A DNA stretch of 64,000 nucleotides from Demequina maris. GTDB taxonomy: Bacteria; Actinomycetota; Actinomycetes; Actinomycetales; Demequinaceae. Location: positions 103,879 to 167,878 of the forward strand of contig NZ_BBLX01000001.1 of the NCBI RefSeq assembly GCF_000971155.1, given 5' to 3'. Both the position numbers and the translations under genes were made by a program. Below are positions 8,923 to 17,317 of the stretch, in pieces. Within the stretch, counting starts at the first letter, position 1. Each line of letters begins with the position of its first letter. The notes under the pieces were generated by a model. The model did not search any database. It saw only the letters and a program-made list of their open reading frames with translations, and was not told the origin of the DNA.

Positions 8923-10719
8923 GTGGCACGTGTGAAGAACGAGGCGCGTCGAGCGCTGACCTGGCTGGGCGCGATCGTCGTCGGCCTCTATGGAGCTTTG
9001 GCGATCGGTGTGCTGACCGGGGGCGCGTCGTGGACGCCGTCCCTCGCGCTCGACCTCGCCGGCGGACGCGAGATCGTGCTCGCGCCCACGCTGGCCGAGG
9101 GCAGCGACCAGACGATCGACCAGGCCGACCTCGACCAGGCCGTCGACATCATCCGCCGCCGCATCGACGCGTCCGGCGTCGCCGAGGCGGAGATCAGCAC
9201 CCAGGGTCAGAACATCGTCGTCGCGCTCCCCGGCAACCCGTCCGAGGAGACCGTGGACCTCGTGCGCCAGAGCGCACAGCTGCAGTTCCGCCCCGTGCTC
9301 GTCGCGGGCTCGCCCGCCGCCTCCACGGCCACCGACGCGAGCGCCACCGCCGAGCCGAGCGCCTCCGCGTCCGCCGAGGCGACCGCCGAGCCCTCCGCCG
9401 ACGCCAGCGCCTCGGCCGAGCCCACCGCCGAGGCCTCCGCCTCGGCGGAGCCGAGCGCCGACGCCTCGTCCGACGCGTCCTCCACGGAGCCGGCCGAGGG
9501 CACCGACGCCTCGTCGCTCGACTGGATCACCGACGACGTCCAGGCCAAGTACGACGCGCTCGACTGCACCGACCCCGAGAACCTCTCGGGCGTCACCCCG
9601 GGCGACCCGACCAAGGCCGACGTGGCCTGCGACCAGGACGGCTTCGCCAAGTACATCCTCGGCCCGGTCGAGATGGACGGCACCGACGTCGACACCGCGA
9701 CCTCGGGCCCCGAGTACAACTCGACCGGCTCGCTGACCGGCCGCTACGAGGTGCGCCTCGAGCTCACCAACGACGGCGGCAAGAAGTTCGCCGACATCAC
9801 CGGCCGCATCAAGGACCTCGAGTCGCCGCGCAACCAGTTCGCGATGGTCCTCGACGGCGTCGTGATCTCGGCGCCCAGCGTGTCGACCTCGATCACCGGC
9901 GGCCAGGCGTCCATCACCGGCTCGTTCACGCAGGAGAGCGCGCAGCAGCTCGCCAACCAGCTGAAGTTCGGCGCCCTGCCCCTCACGCTCGAGGTGCAGT
10001 CCGAGCAGCAGATCTCCGCGACGCTCGGCGCCGACCAGCTCCAGAAGGGCCTCATCGCCGGCGCGATCGGCCTGCTGCTGGTCGTCATCTACTCGCTGAT
10101 CCAGTACCGCGCGCTCGGCCTCGTCACGGTCGGCTCGCTCGCGATCGCCGGCGCGATCACGTACGTGCTCATCGCGCTGCTGTCGTGGACCATCGGCTAC
10201 CGCCTCTCGCTCGCCGGTGTCGCGGGTCTGATCGTCGCGATCGGTGTGACGGCGGACTCCTTCATCGTCTACTTCGAGCGCGTGAGGGACGAGCTGCGCG
10301 AGGGCCGCTCGCTGCAGGCCGCGATCGACCACGGCTGGCGTCGCGCCCGCCGCACGATCCTGGCCTCGGACGCGATCAACATCCTCGCCGCGGTGGTGCT
10401 CTACATGCTCGCGGTGGGCGGCGTGCGCGGCTTCGCGTTCACGCTGGGTCTGACCACGCTGGTCGACATCCTCGTGGTGTTCCTCTTCACCCACCCGATC
10501 CTCATGCTGCTGAGCAAGCGCCCGTTCTTCGCGCACGGCCACAAGTGGTCGGGCCTCGACCCGCGCCAGCTCGGACGGGACACGATGTACAAGGGCCGCG
10601 GCCGCATCGTCCCCACCGGCCAGCCCACCCTCGCCGAGCGCAAGGCGGCCGCCGCCGGCATCGGCGCCGCCTCGGCCCCGGCCCAGGACGACACCCGCCC
10701 CGAGGGGGAGGAGAACTGA
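8923..10719 (+). CDS. secD: Protein translocase subunit SecD
   Basis: About 598 residues. With SecF it forms the proton-driven membrane unit that pulls secreted proteins across. Visible parts: N-terminal TM segment (LGAIVVGLYGALAIGVLTGG), the first periplasmic domain (LDLAGGREIVLAPT, DQAVDIIRRRIDASGVAEAEI), a later conserved GGQASITGSF segment, and five C-terminal TM segments. I prefer GTG 8923 (AGGA five bases upstream); GTG 8911 is an in-frame alternative adding four residues. An Ala/Ser/Glu/Thr-rich low-complexity linker of about 70 residues (bases about 9316-9525) interrupts the periplasmic domain. The C-terminal tail carries one 10-base word read as RIV. Confidence 0.94.
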   Translation: MARVKNEARRALTWLGAIVVGLYGALAIGVLTGGASWTPSLALDLAGGREIVLAPTLAEGSDQTIDQADLDQAVDIIRRRIDASGVAEAEISTQGQNIVVALPGNPSEETVDLVRQSAQLQFRPVLVAGSPAASTATDASATAEPSASASAEATAEPSADASASAEPTAEASASAEPSADASSDASSTEPAEGTDASSLDWITDDVQAKYDALDCTDPENLSGVTPGDPTKADVACDQDGFAKYILGPVEMDGTDVDTATSGPEYNSTGSLTGRYEVRLELTNDGGKKFADITGRIKDLESPRNQFAMVLDGVVISAPSVSTSITGGQASITGSFTQESAQQLANQLKFGALPLTLEVQSEQQISATLGADQLQKGLIAGAIGLLLVVIYSLIQYRALGLVTVGSLAIAGAITYVLIALLSWTIGYRLSLAGVAGLIVAIGVTADSFIVYFERVRDELREGRSLQAAIDHGWRRARRTILASDAINILAAVVLYMLAVGGVRGFAFTLGLTTLVDILVVFLFTHPILMLLSKRPFFAHGHKWSGLDPRQLGRDTMYKGRGRIVPTGQPTLAERKAAAAGIGAASAPAQDDTRPEGEEN

Positions 10720-11807
10720 TGAAGCTCAACCTGGCCCAGTGGGGCAACAAGCTGCACTCGGGGGAGAAGACCTACCCCATCGTCCAGCAGCGCAAGCGCT
10801 GGTTCATCGTGTCCGGCGTGCTCGTCGCGCTGTCGCTCCTGCTGCTCTTCACCAAGGGCCTCAACCCGGGCATCGACTTCGTCGGCGGCACCGAGTTCCG
10901 CGTGACCGACACCCAGATCTCCGAGCCCGCCGAGGCGCAGGCCGTCGTCGAGGAGCTCGCACCCGAGTCCACCGCGCGCGTGACGATCCTGGGCGAGAAC
11001 GACGTCCGCATCCAGATCGGCGTGGTCGACACGCAGACCGCGCGCGACATCACCACCGCCCTCGCGGACGCGTACGAGGTGCCCGAGGCGCAGGTGAGTT
11101 TCACGCAGATCGGCCCCACGTGGGGCGCGTCCGTGGGCAAGGCGGCGGTCACCAGCCTCATCGTGTTCCTCGTCCTCGTGACGATCGTGATGTCGCTGTA
11201 CTTCCGCGCGTGGCGCATGGCCGTCGCGGCGCTCGTCGCGCTGGCGCACGACCTCATCATCACGGCGGGCGTGTACGCGCTCGTGGGCTTCGAGGTGACG
11301 CCCGCGTCCGTGATCGGCTTCCTCACGATCCTCGGCTACTCGCTGTACGACACGGTCGTGGTCTTCGACAAGATCCGCGAGAACACCGCGAACCTCACCG
11401 CGCAGCACCGCTACACGTACGACGAGCTCGCGAACCTGGGCCTCAACCAGACCCTCGTGCGCTCGATCAACACGTCCGTCGTGGCGCTGCTCCCCGTGAG
11501 CGCGATCCTGTTCATCGGCTCGTTCCTGCTGGGTGCGGGCACGCTCAAGGACATCTCGCTCGCGCTGTTCGTCGGCATGGCGGTCGGCACGTACTCGTCG
11601 ATCTTCGTGGCGACGCCCGTCGAGGTGCAGCTGCGCGACAACGAGGAGCGCATCAAGCAGCACACCGCGAAGGTGCTCGAGCTGCGCGCCGCCGGCGACA
11701 CCGACGTCGCGATCTCCGCGACCGGCGACGTCCGCGTGGGCGCGGTCGACAAGGGCCGCCACCAGGGCGCCGCGGCGCAGCCCAAGCGCAAGAAGCGCAA
11801 GGCCTGA
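10719..11807 (+). CDS. secF: Protein translocase subunit SecF
   Basis: 362 residues. Partner of SecD. After a cytoplasmic start and the first TM segment comes the family signature GIDFVGGTEFRV, then the periplasmic loop, GASVGKAAVTSL and the five TM bundle with VTPASVIGFLTILGYSLYDTVVVFD. The tail is lysine-rich (KRKKRKA). The ATG shares one base with the secD stop and has GGGGGAGGAG just upstream. Transcription is expected to end at the hairpin at 11825-11856. Confidence 0.95.
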   Translation: MKLNLAQWGNKLHSGEKTYPIVQQRKRWFIVSGVLVALSLLLLFTKGLNPGIDFVGGTEFRVTDTQISEPAEAQAVVEELAPESTARVTILGENDVRIQIGVVDTQTARDITTALADAYEVPEAQVSFTQIGPTWGASVGKAAVTSLIVFLVLVTIVMSLYFRAWRMAVAALVALAHDLIITAGVYALVGFEVTPASVIGFLTILGYSLYDTVVVFDKIRENTANLTAQHRYTYDELANLGLNQTLVRSINTSVVALLPVSAILFIGSFLLGAGTLKDISLALFVGMAVGTYSSIFVATPVEVQLRDNEERIKQHTAKVLELRAAGDTDVAISATGDVRVGAVDKGRHQGAAAQPKRKKRKA

Positions 11808-11824
11808 CACCAGGCCTCCGGCGA

Positions 11825-11856
11825 GGGGACGATGCGGTGGCAGCCGCATCGTCCCC
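11825..11856 (+). terminator. secDF terminator built from two inverted copies of the 10-base word
   Basis: GGGGACGATGCGG (11825-11837), a six-base loop TGGCAG and CCGCATCGTCCCC (11844-11856) form a perfect 13 bp stem, followed by TTCG. It lies 18 bases after the secF stop and before the relA promoter. The stem is made of two head-to-head GGACGATGCG copies, as uptake sequences often are in Neisseria terminators. There is no long T-tract. Confidence 0.8.
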
Positions 11857-11899
11857 TTCGTCGCGTATGGGGGCGTGTCCCTGAGGGGGTATGCGCGGA

Positions 11900-11905
11900 T
11901 AGACT
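11900..11905 (+). promoter_or_regulatory. Candidate -10 box (TAGACT) for relA
   Basis: TAGACT, 27 bases before the preferred relA start. The same hexamer precedes aspS. No good -35 was seen. GGAGG at 11923-11927 is the ribosome-binding site. Confidence 0.45.
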
Positions 11906-11932
11906 GTCCGTCTACCAGCCTCGGAGGTGCGC

Positions 11933-14179
11933 GTGACTGAGACCCGTCCCTCGACCGGGACGCTCGGGCTCGGGTTCCTCCGCCGGGGGAGCCGCGAGGC
12001 GAGCGCGATCGACGGCGTGCTCGACACGTACCGGCGCATGTACCCGCGCGGACGGACCGGCCTCATCGAGCGCGCCTACCGCGTGGCCGAGGAGGCGCAC
12101 CGCGGCCAGAAGCGCAAGAGCGGCGAGCCGTATATCACGCACCCCATCGCGGTCGCGCAGATCATCGCGGACCTGGGCCTCACCGACACGGTCATCGCGG
12201 CGGCGCTGCTGCACGACGTGGTGGAGGACACCGAGTACCCGCTCGAGCGCATGGAGCAGGAGTTCGGCGACGAGGTCGCGATGATCGTCGACGGCGTCAC
12301 CAAGCTCGACAAGGTGCAGTACGGCGACGCCGCGCAGGCCGAGACGGTCCGCAAGATGGTCGTCGCGATGGCCAAGGACATCCGCGTCCTGCTGCTCAAG
12401 CTGTGCGACCGCCTCCACAACGCCCGCACGTGGAAGTACGTGGCGCCGGAGTCCGCGCGCAAGAAGGCGCAGGAGACGCTCGAGATCTACGCGCCGCTCG
12501 CGCACCGCATGGGCCTCAACGCCATCAAGTGGGAGCTCGAGGACCTCAGCTTCCAGACGCTGTACCCGAAGATCTACCAGGAGATCGTCGACGTCGTCAC
12601 GGATCGGGCCCCCGAGCGCGAGAAGTACCTCGCGCAGGTCCGCGCGGAGATCGAGAAGGACCTCCGCCAGATGAAGATCAAGGCGGAGATCACCGGCCGC
12701 CCCAAGCACTACTACTCTGTGTACCAGAAGATGATCGTCCGGGGCCGCGACCTCAACGACATCTACGACCTGGTGGGCATCCGCATCCTCGTCGAGACGG
12801 TGCGCGACTGCTACGCGGTCCTCGGCGCGATGCACGCCCGCTACCAGCCCGTGCCGGGCCGGTTCAAGGACTACATCGCGATGCCCAAGTTCAACCTGTA
12901 CCAGTCGCTCCACACGACGGTCATCGGTCCCACGGGCAAGCCCGTCGAGCTGCAGATCCGCACGTACGACATGCACCGCCGCGCCGAGTACGGCCTCGCG
13001 GCGCACTGGCGCTACAAGGAGACCGCGAAGACCGGCCAGCCGTCCAAGGGCGGCGAGATGGGCTGGCTGCGCCAGATCGCCGACTGGCAGCAGGAGACCG
13101 CGGACCCCACCGAGTTCCTCGACAGCCTGCGCGGCGAGATCTCCAAGGCCGAGGTGTACGTCTTCACGCCGCGCGGCAAGCTGCTGTCGCTCCCGCAGGG
13201 CGCCACGCCCGTGGACTTCGCGTACGCGGTCCACACCGAGGTGGGCCACAAGACCATCGGCGCGAAGGTCAACGGGCGCCTGGTGCCGCTCGACTCGACG
13301 CTCGAGAACGGCGACACCGTCGAGGTGCTCACCACCTCGGACGAGAACGCGCATCCCAAGCGTGACTGGCTCGAGTTCGTGCAGTCCACCCGCGCGCGCA
13401 ACAAGATCCGCCAGTGGTTCACGCGCGAGCGCCGCGAGGAGTCGATCGAGACCGGGCGCGACATGCTCGCCCGCGCGATCCGCCGCCAGCAGCTGCCGAT
13501 GCAGCGCCTCATGAGCCGTCCCACGCTCCTCGCCCTCGCGAAGGAGATGCATTACGACGACGTCGACGCGCTCTACGCGGCGATCGGCGAGCACAAGGAG
13601 CAGGCGGCCGACGTCGTCGCGCGCATGACCGAGGCCGTCGGCGGCCAGGAGGGCGCCGACGAGGACCTCACCGAGATCACGCGCCCCGGCCTGCCCGCCG
13701 CGCGCCCCGCGCGCCGCGGCGACCCCGGCGTGTCCGTGCACGGGCTGACCGACGTGGTCGTCAAGCTCGCGCGCTGCTGCACCCCGGTGCCCGGCGACCC
13801 GATCCAGGGCTTCATCACCCGCGGCTCGGGCGTCTCGGTGCACCGGGCCGACTGCGACAACCTCGCGCAGCTGCACAACCAGAGCGAGCGCCTCATCGAC
13901 GTCGAGTGGACCGGCCACAGCGCCGGCACGTTCCTCGTGCAGATCGAGGTCGAGGCGCTCGACCGCAACCGCCTGCTGTCGGACGTCACGCAGGTGCTGT
14001 CCGACCACCACGTCAACATCCTGTCCGCCAACGTGTCGACCACGCGCGAGCGGGTCGCGATGTCGAGCTTCCAGTTCGAGATGGCCGACCCGTCGCACCT
14101 GGGCGCCATCCTGTCGGCCGTGCGCCGCATCGACGGCGTCTACGACGCGCGCCGCGTCACCGGGGCGAAGCGGCCGTAG
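11933..14179 (+). CDS. relA: Bifunctional (p)ppGpp synthetase/hydrolase Rel
   Basis: 748 residues; makes and degrades the stringent-response alarmone. Domain order: HD hydrolase with H94D95...E98D99 (LLHDVVED) intact, synthetase with the R310FKD313 motif, TGS (VYVFTPRGKLLSLPQGATPVDFAYAVH), a middle helical/zinc-finger region with CC near ARCCTPVPGD, and a C-terminal ACT domain. RFKD (the RXKD type) and the complete HD box mark a bifunctional Rel rather than a synthetase-only RelA. GTG 11933 is chosen because GGAGG lies five bases upstream; GTG 11927 overlaps that site. The 3' end overlaps the convergent minus-strand gene by 23 bases. Confidence 0.96.
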   Translation: MTETRPSTGTLGLGFLRRGSREASAIDGVLDTYRRMYPRGRTGLIERAYRVAEEAHRGQKRKSGEPYITHPIAVAQIIADLGLTDTVIAAALLHDVVEDTEYPLERMEQEFGDEVAMIVDGVTKLDKVQYGDAAQAETVRKMVVAMAKDIRVLLLKLCDRLHNARTWKYVAPESARKKAQETLEIYAPLAHRMGLNAIKWELEDLSFQTLYPKIYQEIVDVVTDRAPEREKYLAQVRAEIEKDLRQMKIKAEITGRPKHYYSVYQKMIVRGRDLNDIYDLVGIRILVETVRDCYAVLGAMHARYQPVPGRFKDYIAMPKFNLYQSLHTTVIGPTGKPVELQIRTYDMHRRAEYGLAAHWRYKETAKTGQPSKGGEMGWLRQIADWQQETADPTEFLDSLRGEISKAEVYVFTPRGKLLSLPQGATPVDFAYAVHTEVGHKTIGAKVNGRLVPLDSTLENGDTVEVLTTSDENAHPKRDWLEFVQSTRARNKIRQWFTRERREESIETGRDMLARAIRRQQLPMQRLMSRPTLLALAKEMHYDDVDALYAAIGEHKEQAADVVARMTEAVGGQEGADEDLTEITRPGLPAARPARRGDPGVSVHGLTDVVVKLARCCTPVPGDPIQGFITRGSGVSVHRADCDNLAQLHNQSERLIDVEWTGHSAGTFLVQIEVEALDRNRLLSDVTQVLSDHHVNILSANVSTTRERVAMSSFQFEMADPSHLGAILSAVRRIDGVYDARRVTGAKRP

Positions 14180-14714
14180 CCGGCGTGGTCGTCGCGACCG
14201 CCTCGACCAGGGAGGCCAGCCGCGCGTAGCCGCTCCCCGTGGGCGAGTCCGGCACGAGGGCGTCCCGGAGGTCCGCGGGGACGATGCGGCCCTCGGCGAT
14301 CGCGCCGCACACCGCCGCGAGGGCGTCGGCGGGAGGCTCCCACCGCAGCGCGTCGAGGCACGCGCGTGCCGGGGGAGCGAGCAGGAGGCCGCCCCCGACC
14401 CGGACGCCCAGCCGGGCCGTGACGCCCGAGTGCAGCGCGACCTCCGTGCCCGGCGGCCGGTAGAGGCCCCTCAGGCCCACCGCGTGCCACCCGACCGGCG
14501 CATCGTCCACCCAGCCGTGGACCCACAGCGCCGCGGTCCCGGTGAGGACCACGTGGGCCGGGACGCGCGGCGCGGCCGCGAGGGCGCGCAGGCCGGGGGA
14601 GTCGGGCACGTCGCGCGGACGGGCGGCGCCGGGGCCGTGCGGCGCGACGATGCGCTGGCGGAGCAGGCGCGCGAACGCGGGCCGGCCCACGTCGTCGGCG
14701 CGCAGCAGGATCAC
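14157..14714 (-). CDS. Uncharacterised protein, possibly AbiEi-like antitoxin family
   Basis: About 185 residues from a GTG at 14714 (GGGAG just upstream). The frame stays open further upstream, but a terminator hairpin for the neighbouring gene lies there, so I stop at this start. The middle part (TGTAALWVHGW) and the segment LLAPPARACLDALRW recall actinobacterial AbiEi-type transcription-regulator/antitoxin proteins, which have SHxTAAxLHG and RTALDLAR-like positions; this is only a resemblance by eye. No partner nucleotidyltransferase toxin (AbiEii) is adjacent. It carries two full copies of the 10-base word plus one 9-base match. It converges on relA and overlaps its end. Confidence 0.6.
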   Translation of the reverse strand: MILLRADDVGRPAFARLLRQRIVAPHGPGAARPRDVPDSPGLRALAAAPRVPAHVVLTGTAALWVHGWVDDAPVGWHAVGLRGLYRPPGTEVALHSGVTARLGVRVGGGLLLAPPARACLDALRWEPPADALAAVCGAIAEGRIVPADLRDALVPDSPTGSGYARLASLVEAVATTTPATAASPR

Positions 14715-14778
14715 GCTCCCAGCGTCGCGTGCGGGGGCGTGCCGGGCCACCCCCTGTGGACGGCGCCCCGGGGAAGCG

Positions 14779-14812
14779 AAGGGCCCCGCCACCTCGCGGT
14801 GACGGGGCCCTT
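14779..14812 (-). terminator. Terminator of the DUF349/cyclophilin operon
   Basis: AAGGGCCCCG (14779-14788) pairs perfectly with CGGGGCCCTT (14803-14812), with an inner CACC/GGTG stem around a TCGC loop. It lies just beyond the DUF349 stop on the minus strand. One 10-base word (14815-14824) sits between the stop codon and the hairpin. Confidence 0.7.
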
Positions 14813-14827
14813 CGGGACGATGCGGCG

Positions 14828-16456
14828 CTAGGCCAGTCCCTCGATCTGCTTGAGCCACGCCTGGCGGGCGGCCAGCGACTCCTCGAGCTTCTTGGTGTTC
14901 TTGCCGGCGGCCTTGGCCTCGGCGATCTCGTCCTCGAGGGCGGTGATCGCGGAGTGCAGCTGCGCGGCGGCACCCGAGGCGCGGGCCTCGAGCTCGGGGT
15001 TGCGCGAGTTCCACTCGGCGTCCTCGGCGTCGCGGACGGCCTTCTCGACCGCCGCCATGCGCTTGGACAGGCGGGCGATGTCGGCGCGCGGCACGCGGCC
15101 GGCGGCCTCGAAGCGGTCCTGGATGGGACGCAGCGCCTGCTTGGCGGCGGCGAGGTCCTTGACCGGGAGGAGCGCCTCGGCCTCGGCGACCGCGGCCTCC
15201 TTCGCCTCGACGTTGCCCGACAGCGCCTCGTCCTCGGCGTCGGCGGCACCCCGGCGGGCCTCGAAGAACGAGTCCTGCGCGGCCTGGAACCTCTTCCACA
15301 GCGCGTCGTCGACCGAGCGGCGGCCGCGACCGGCGTTGCGCCAGTCGTTCATCAGGTCGCGGAAGCCGCGGGCACCGTGGTCCCAGTCGGTGGTCTGGGC
15401 GAGCGCCTCGGCGCGGGCGACCAGGTCCTCCTTGCGCGTCGCGACGTCCGCGTTGGAGCGGTCGAGCTCGGCGAAGTGGTGCTTGCGGGCCTTCTCGAAG
15501 GCCGAGCGGGCGTGCGTGAAGCGCGTCCACAGGGCACGCTCGACGTCCTTGGGGATGCGGGCGCCGGAGCGCTGCGCCTCCTTCCACTGGTCGAGCAGGC
15601 CGCGCAGCGTCGCGGTGTCGTTCTTCCAGTGGACCTTGTCCTCGGGCTTCGCGGCGAGCGCCTCGGCGGTCGCGACGATCTCCTCGCGGGAGGCGATCGC
15701 CGCCTCGCGGGCCACACGACGCTCCTCGTGGATGCGGGTGCGGGTCTCCTCGGCCTCGGACTTCACCGCGGCGTAGCGCTCGACGAGCGTGTCGAGGTCG
15801 CCCACGACGCTCGGCGGCGTCAGCACGGCCTCGATGGTCGCGATCGACTCGTCGATGTCCTTGGGGGAGAGCTCGGCGGACGCGAGGCGCGCATGGAAGC
15901 GCTCCACCGCGGCCTCGAGCTCGAAGAACGCGTGGGCGTAGGGCTTGAGGGCCTCGTCGTCGGCGGCGGGGCCGACCTCGACGCGCTCCTCGGCCACGAT
16001 GACGAACGCCTTCCCGTCCTCGACGAGCCCGTGCGCGAGGGCCTCCTCGAAGCGCTCCTCCGGCACCTCGGCTGCCACCGGCACGGCGACCACGGTGTGC
16101 GTGGTCTGCTTCGCGACGGCCACCGGCGACGGCGCCTTGAAGGCGCCGGGCTTCGGGGCCTTCGGCTTCGGCGCGCGGGGGGCCTTGGGCGCCTTCGGAG
16201 CCTCTGCGGCGGGCTCCTCTGCGGAAGCGGGCTCCTCGGGTGCCGGCTCCTCAGCCGGAGCATCGGCCTCGGCGGCAGGCGCCTCGGCGGGCTCCTCCGC
16301 GGGTGCCTCCTCGGCTGCCGGCGCCTCCTCGACCGGGGCCTCCGCGGCGGGCGCGGCCTCCTCGGTCACGGCCTCGGCCGCGGGCTCGGGGGTGGACTGG
16401 GACGGGGCCTCGGCGGCCTCGGTCTTCGACGCCTGAGCGTCGGGCGACTCGGTCAT
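14828..16456 (-). CDS. DUF349 domain-containing protein
   Basis: 542 residues. About the first 115 are low-complexity Ala/Glu/Pro (AEAPVEEAPAAEEAPAEE type). The rest is a series of charged helical repeats (for example LRGLLDQWKEAQRSG, RDLMNDWRNAGRG, LRPIQDRFEAAGRVPR), the pattern of DUF349 repeats found in actinobacteria. The biochemical role is unknown to me. Its ATG overlaps the stop of the cyclophilin gene (ATGA), so the two are translated together. It probably is a cytoplasmic, elongated helical protein. Confidence 0.85.
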   Translation of the reverse strand: MTESPDAQASKTEAAEAPSQSTPEPAAEAVTEEAAPAAEAPVEEAPAAEEAPAEEPAEAPAAEADAPAEEPAPEEPASAEEPAAEAPKAPKAPRAPKPKAPKPGAFKAPSPVAVAKQTTHTVVAVPVAAEVPEERFEEALAHGLVEDGKAFVIVAEERVEVGPAADDEALKPYAHAFFELEAAVERFHARLASAELSPKDIDESIATIEAVLTPPSVVGDLDTLVERYAAVKSEAEETRTRIHEERRVAREAAIASREEIVATAEALAAKPEDKVHWKNDTATLRGLLDQWKEAQRSGARIPKDVERALWTRFTHARSAFEKARKHHFAELDRSNADVATRKEDLVARAEALAQTTDWDHGARGFRDLMNDWRNAGRGRRSVDDALWKRFQAAQDSFFEARRGAADAEDEALSGNVEAKEAAVAEAEALLPVKDLAAAKQALRPIQDRFEAAGRVPRADIARLSKRMAAVEKAVRDAEDAEWNSRNPELEARASGAAAQLHSAITALEDEIAEAKAAGKNTKKLEESLAARQAWLKQIEGLA

Positions 16457-17250
16457 GAGACGGATACCTCGTTCACGATGACGGACATGGCCGGCGGACC
16501 GTCGGTGTCCCCGGTGATGGTGCCTGCTTCGGCAACACGGCTCACACTACCGTTTCCCTCGACCACCTGGCCCAGCACCGTGTAGCCGCCCGCGCTGTCC
16601 GACGGGATGGTGGAGTCCTGGTAGACGATGAAGAACTGGCTTCCCATGGACTCGCCGTCGCCGCCCACGCGGGCCATCGCGACGGTGCCCGCGGGGTAGA
16701 AGTCGTCTGCCGGCGCGTTCTCGACCGGGCCGAAGCGGTAGCCCGGCCCGCCGGTGCCCGTCCCGGTCGGGTCGCCGCACTGCAGCACGTAGATGCCGGA
16801 CGTCGTGAGGCGGTGGCAGTCGGTGCCGTCGAAGTAGCCCTCCTTGGCCAGCTCGACGAAGCTCGCGACCGCCTGCGGCGCGGCCGCGCCGTCGAGCTCC
16901 ACCACGATGTCGCCCTGGCTCGTCGCGAGCGTCGCGGTCCAGGTGCGGTCCTCGGCGTAGGACGGGTCCGGCGGCTCGGGGGAGACGGCCCAGCCCGACT
17001 CGAGGGTCACCTCGTCGTCCGCGGTGGACGATGCGGTGGCCTCGGTGGTCGACGCCGCCTTGGCCTGGTTGTTCTCGTGCATCGCGATGAGCAGCACCGC
17101 GAGCCCGCCGCCGAGCAGCAGCGCCCCGGCGGTGACGAGCGCGGTGACGCGGATGATCCGCTCGCGGCGGCGCCGCTTGGCCGCCACCCGCGCCTCGTAG
17201 GCGTGCTGCTTCTTGAGGGCGTTGGCCTTCGCCTGCTTCTTGGTTGTCAT
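16453..17250 (-). CDS. Membrane-anchored peptidyl-prolyl cis-trans isomerase (cyclophilin type)
   Basis: 265 residues. A very basic cytoplasmic start (KKQAKANALKKQ...RRRRERI), one TM helix (VTALVTAGALLLGGGLAVLLIA, about residues 35-56), a short linker, and an extracytoplasmic cyclophilin domain from TWTATLATSQGDIVVEL to the C-terminus. The catalytic-loop arginine is kept (DCHRL), and GSQFFIVYQD and GYTVLGQVVEGN match the core. It probably assists folding of exported proteins. It diverges from hisS and leads the operon with the DUF349 gene. The linker includes one 10-base word (17026-17035) read as ASS. Confidence 0.9.
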   Translation of the reverse strand: MTTKKQAKANALKKQHAYEARVAAKRRRRERIIRVTALVTAGALLLGGGLAVLLIAMHENNQAKAASTTEATASSTADDEVTLESGWAVSPEPPDPSYAEDRTWTATLATSQGDIVVELDGAAAPQAVASFVELAKEGYFDGTDCHRLTTSGIYVLQCGDPTGTGTGGPGYRFGPVENAPADDFYPAGTVAMARVGGDGESMGSQFFIVYQDSTIPSDSAGGYTVLGQVVEGNGSVSRVAEAGTITGDTDGPPAMSVIVNEVSVS

Positions 17251-17282
17251 CGAACCTTCCCGTGCCGCGGATGTGCCAGGTC

Positions 17283-17303
17283 AGTCTAGGTGGGGACGAT
17301 GCG
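17283..17303. promoter_or_regulatory. Divergent cyclophilin/hisS promoter region with one 10-base word
   Basis: On the minus strand the hexamer TAGACT (17283-17288) fits a -10 box for the cyclophilin gene, about 33 bases before its ATG. Immediately beside it GGGGACGATGCGG (core 17294-17303) lies just ahead of hisS. I cannot identify a separate hisS -10 with confidence. Confidence 0.4.
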
Positions 17304-17317
17304 GAACAATGGCGGGC

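Noticed and set aside
7774-10542. 922-codon minus-strand frame over ruvB and secD
   Set aside because: Antisense artefact of GC-rich coding sequence; no start signal or recognisable domain.
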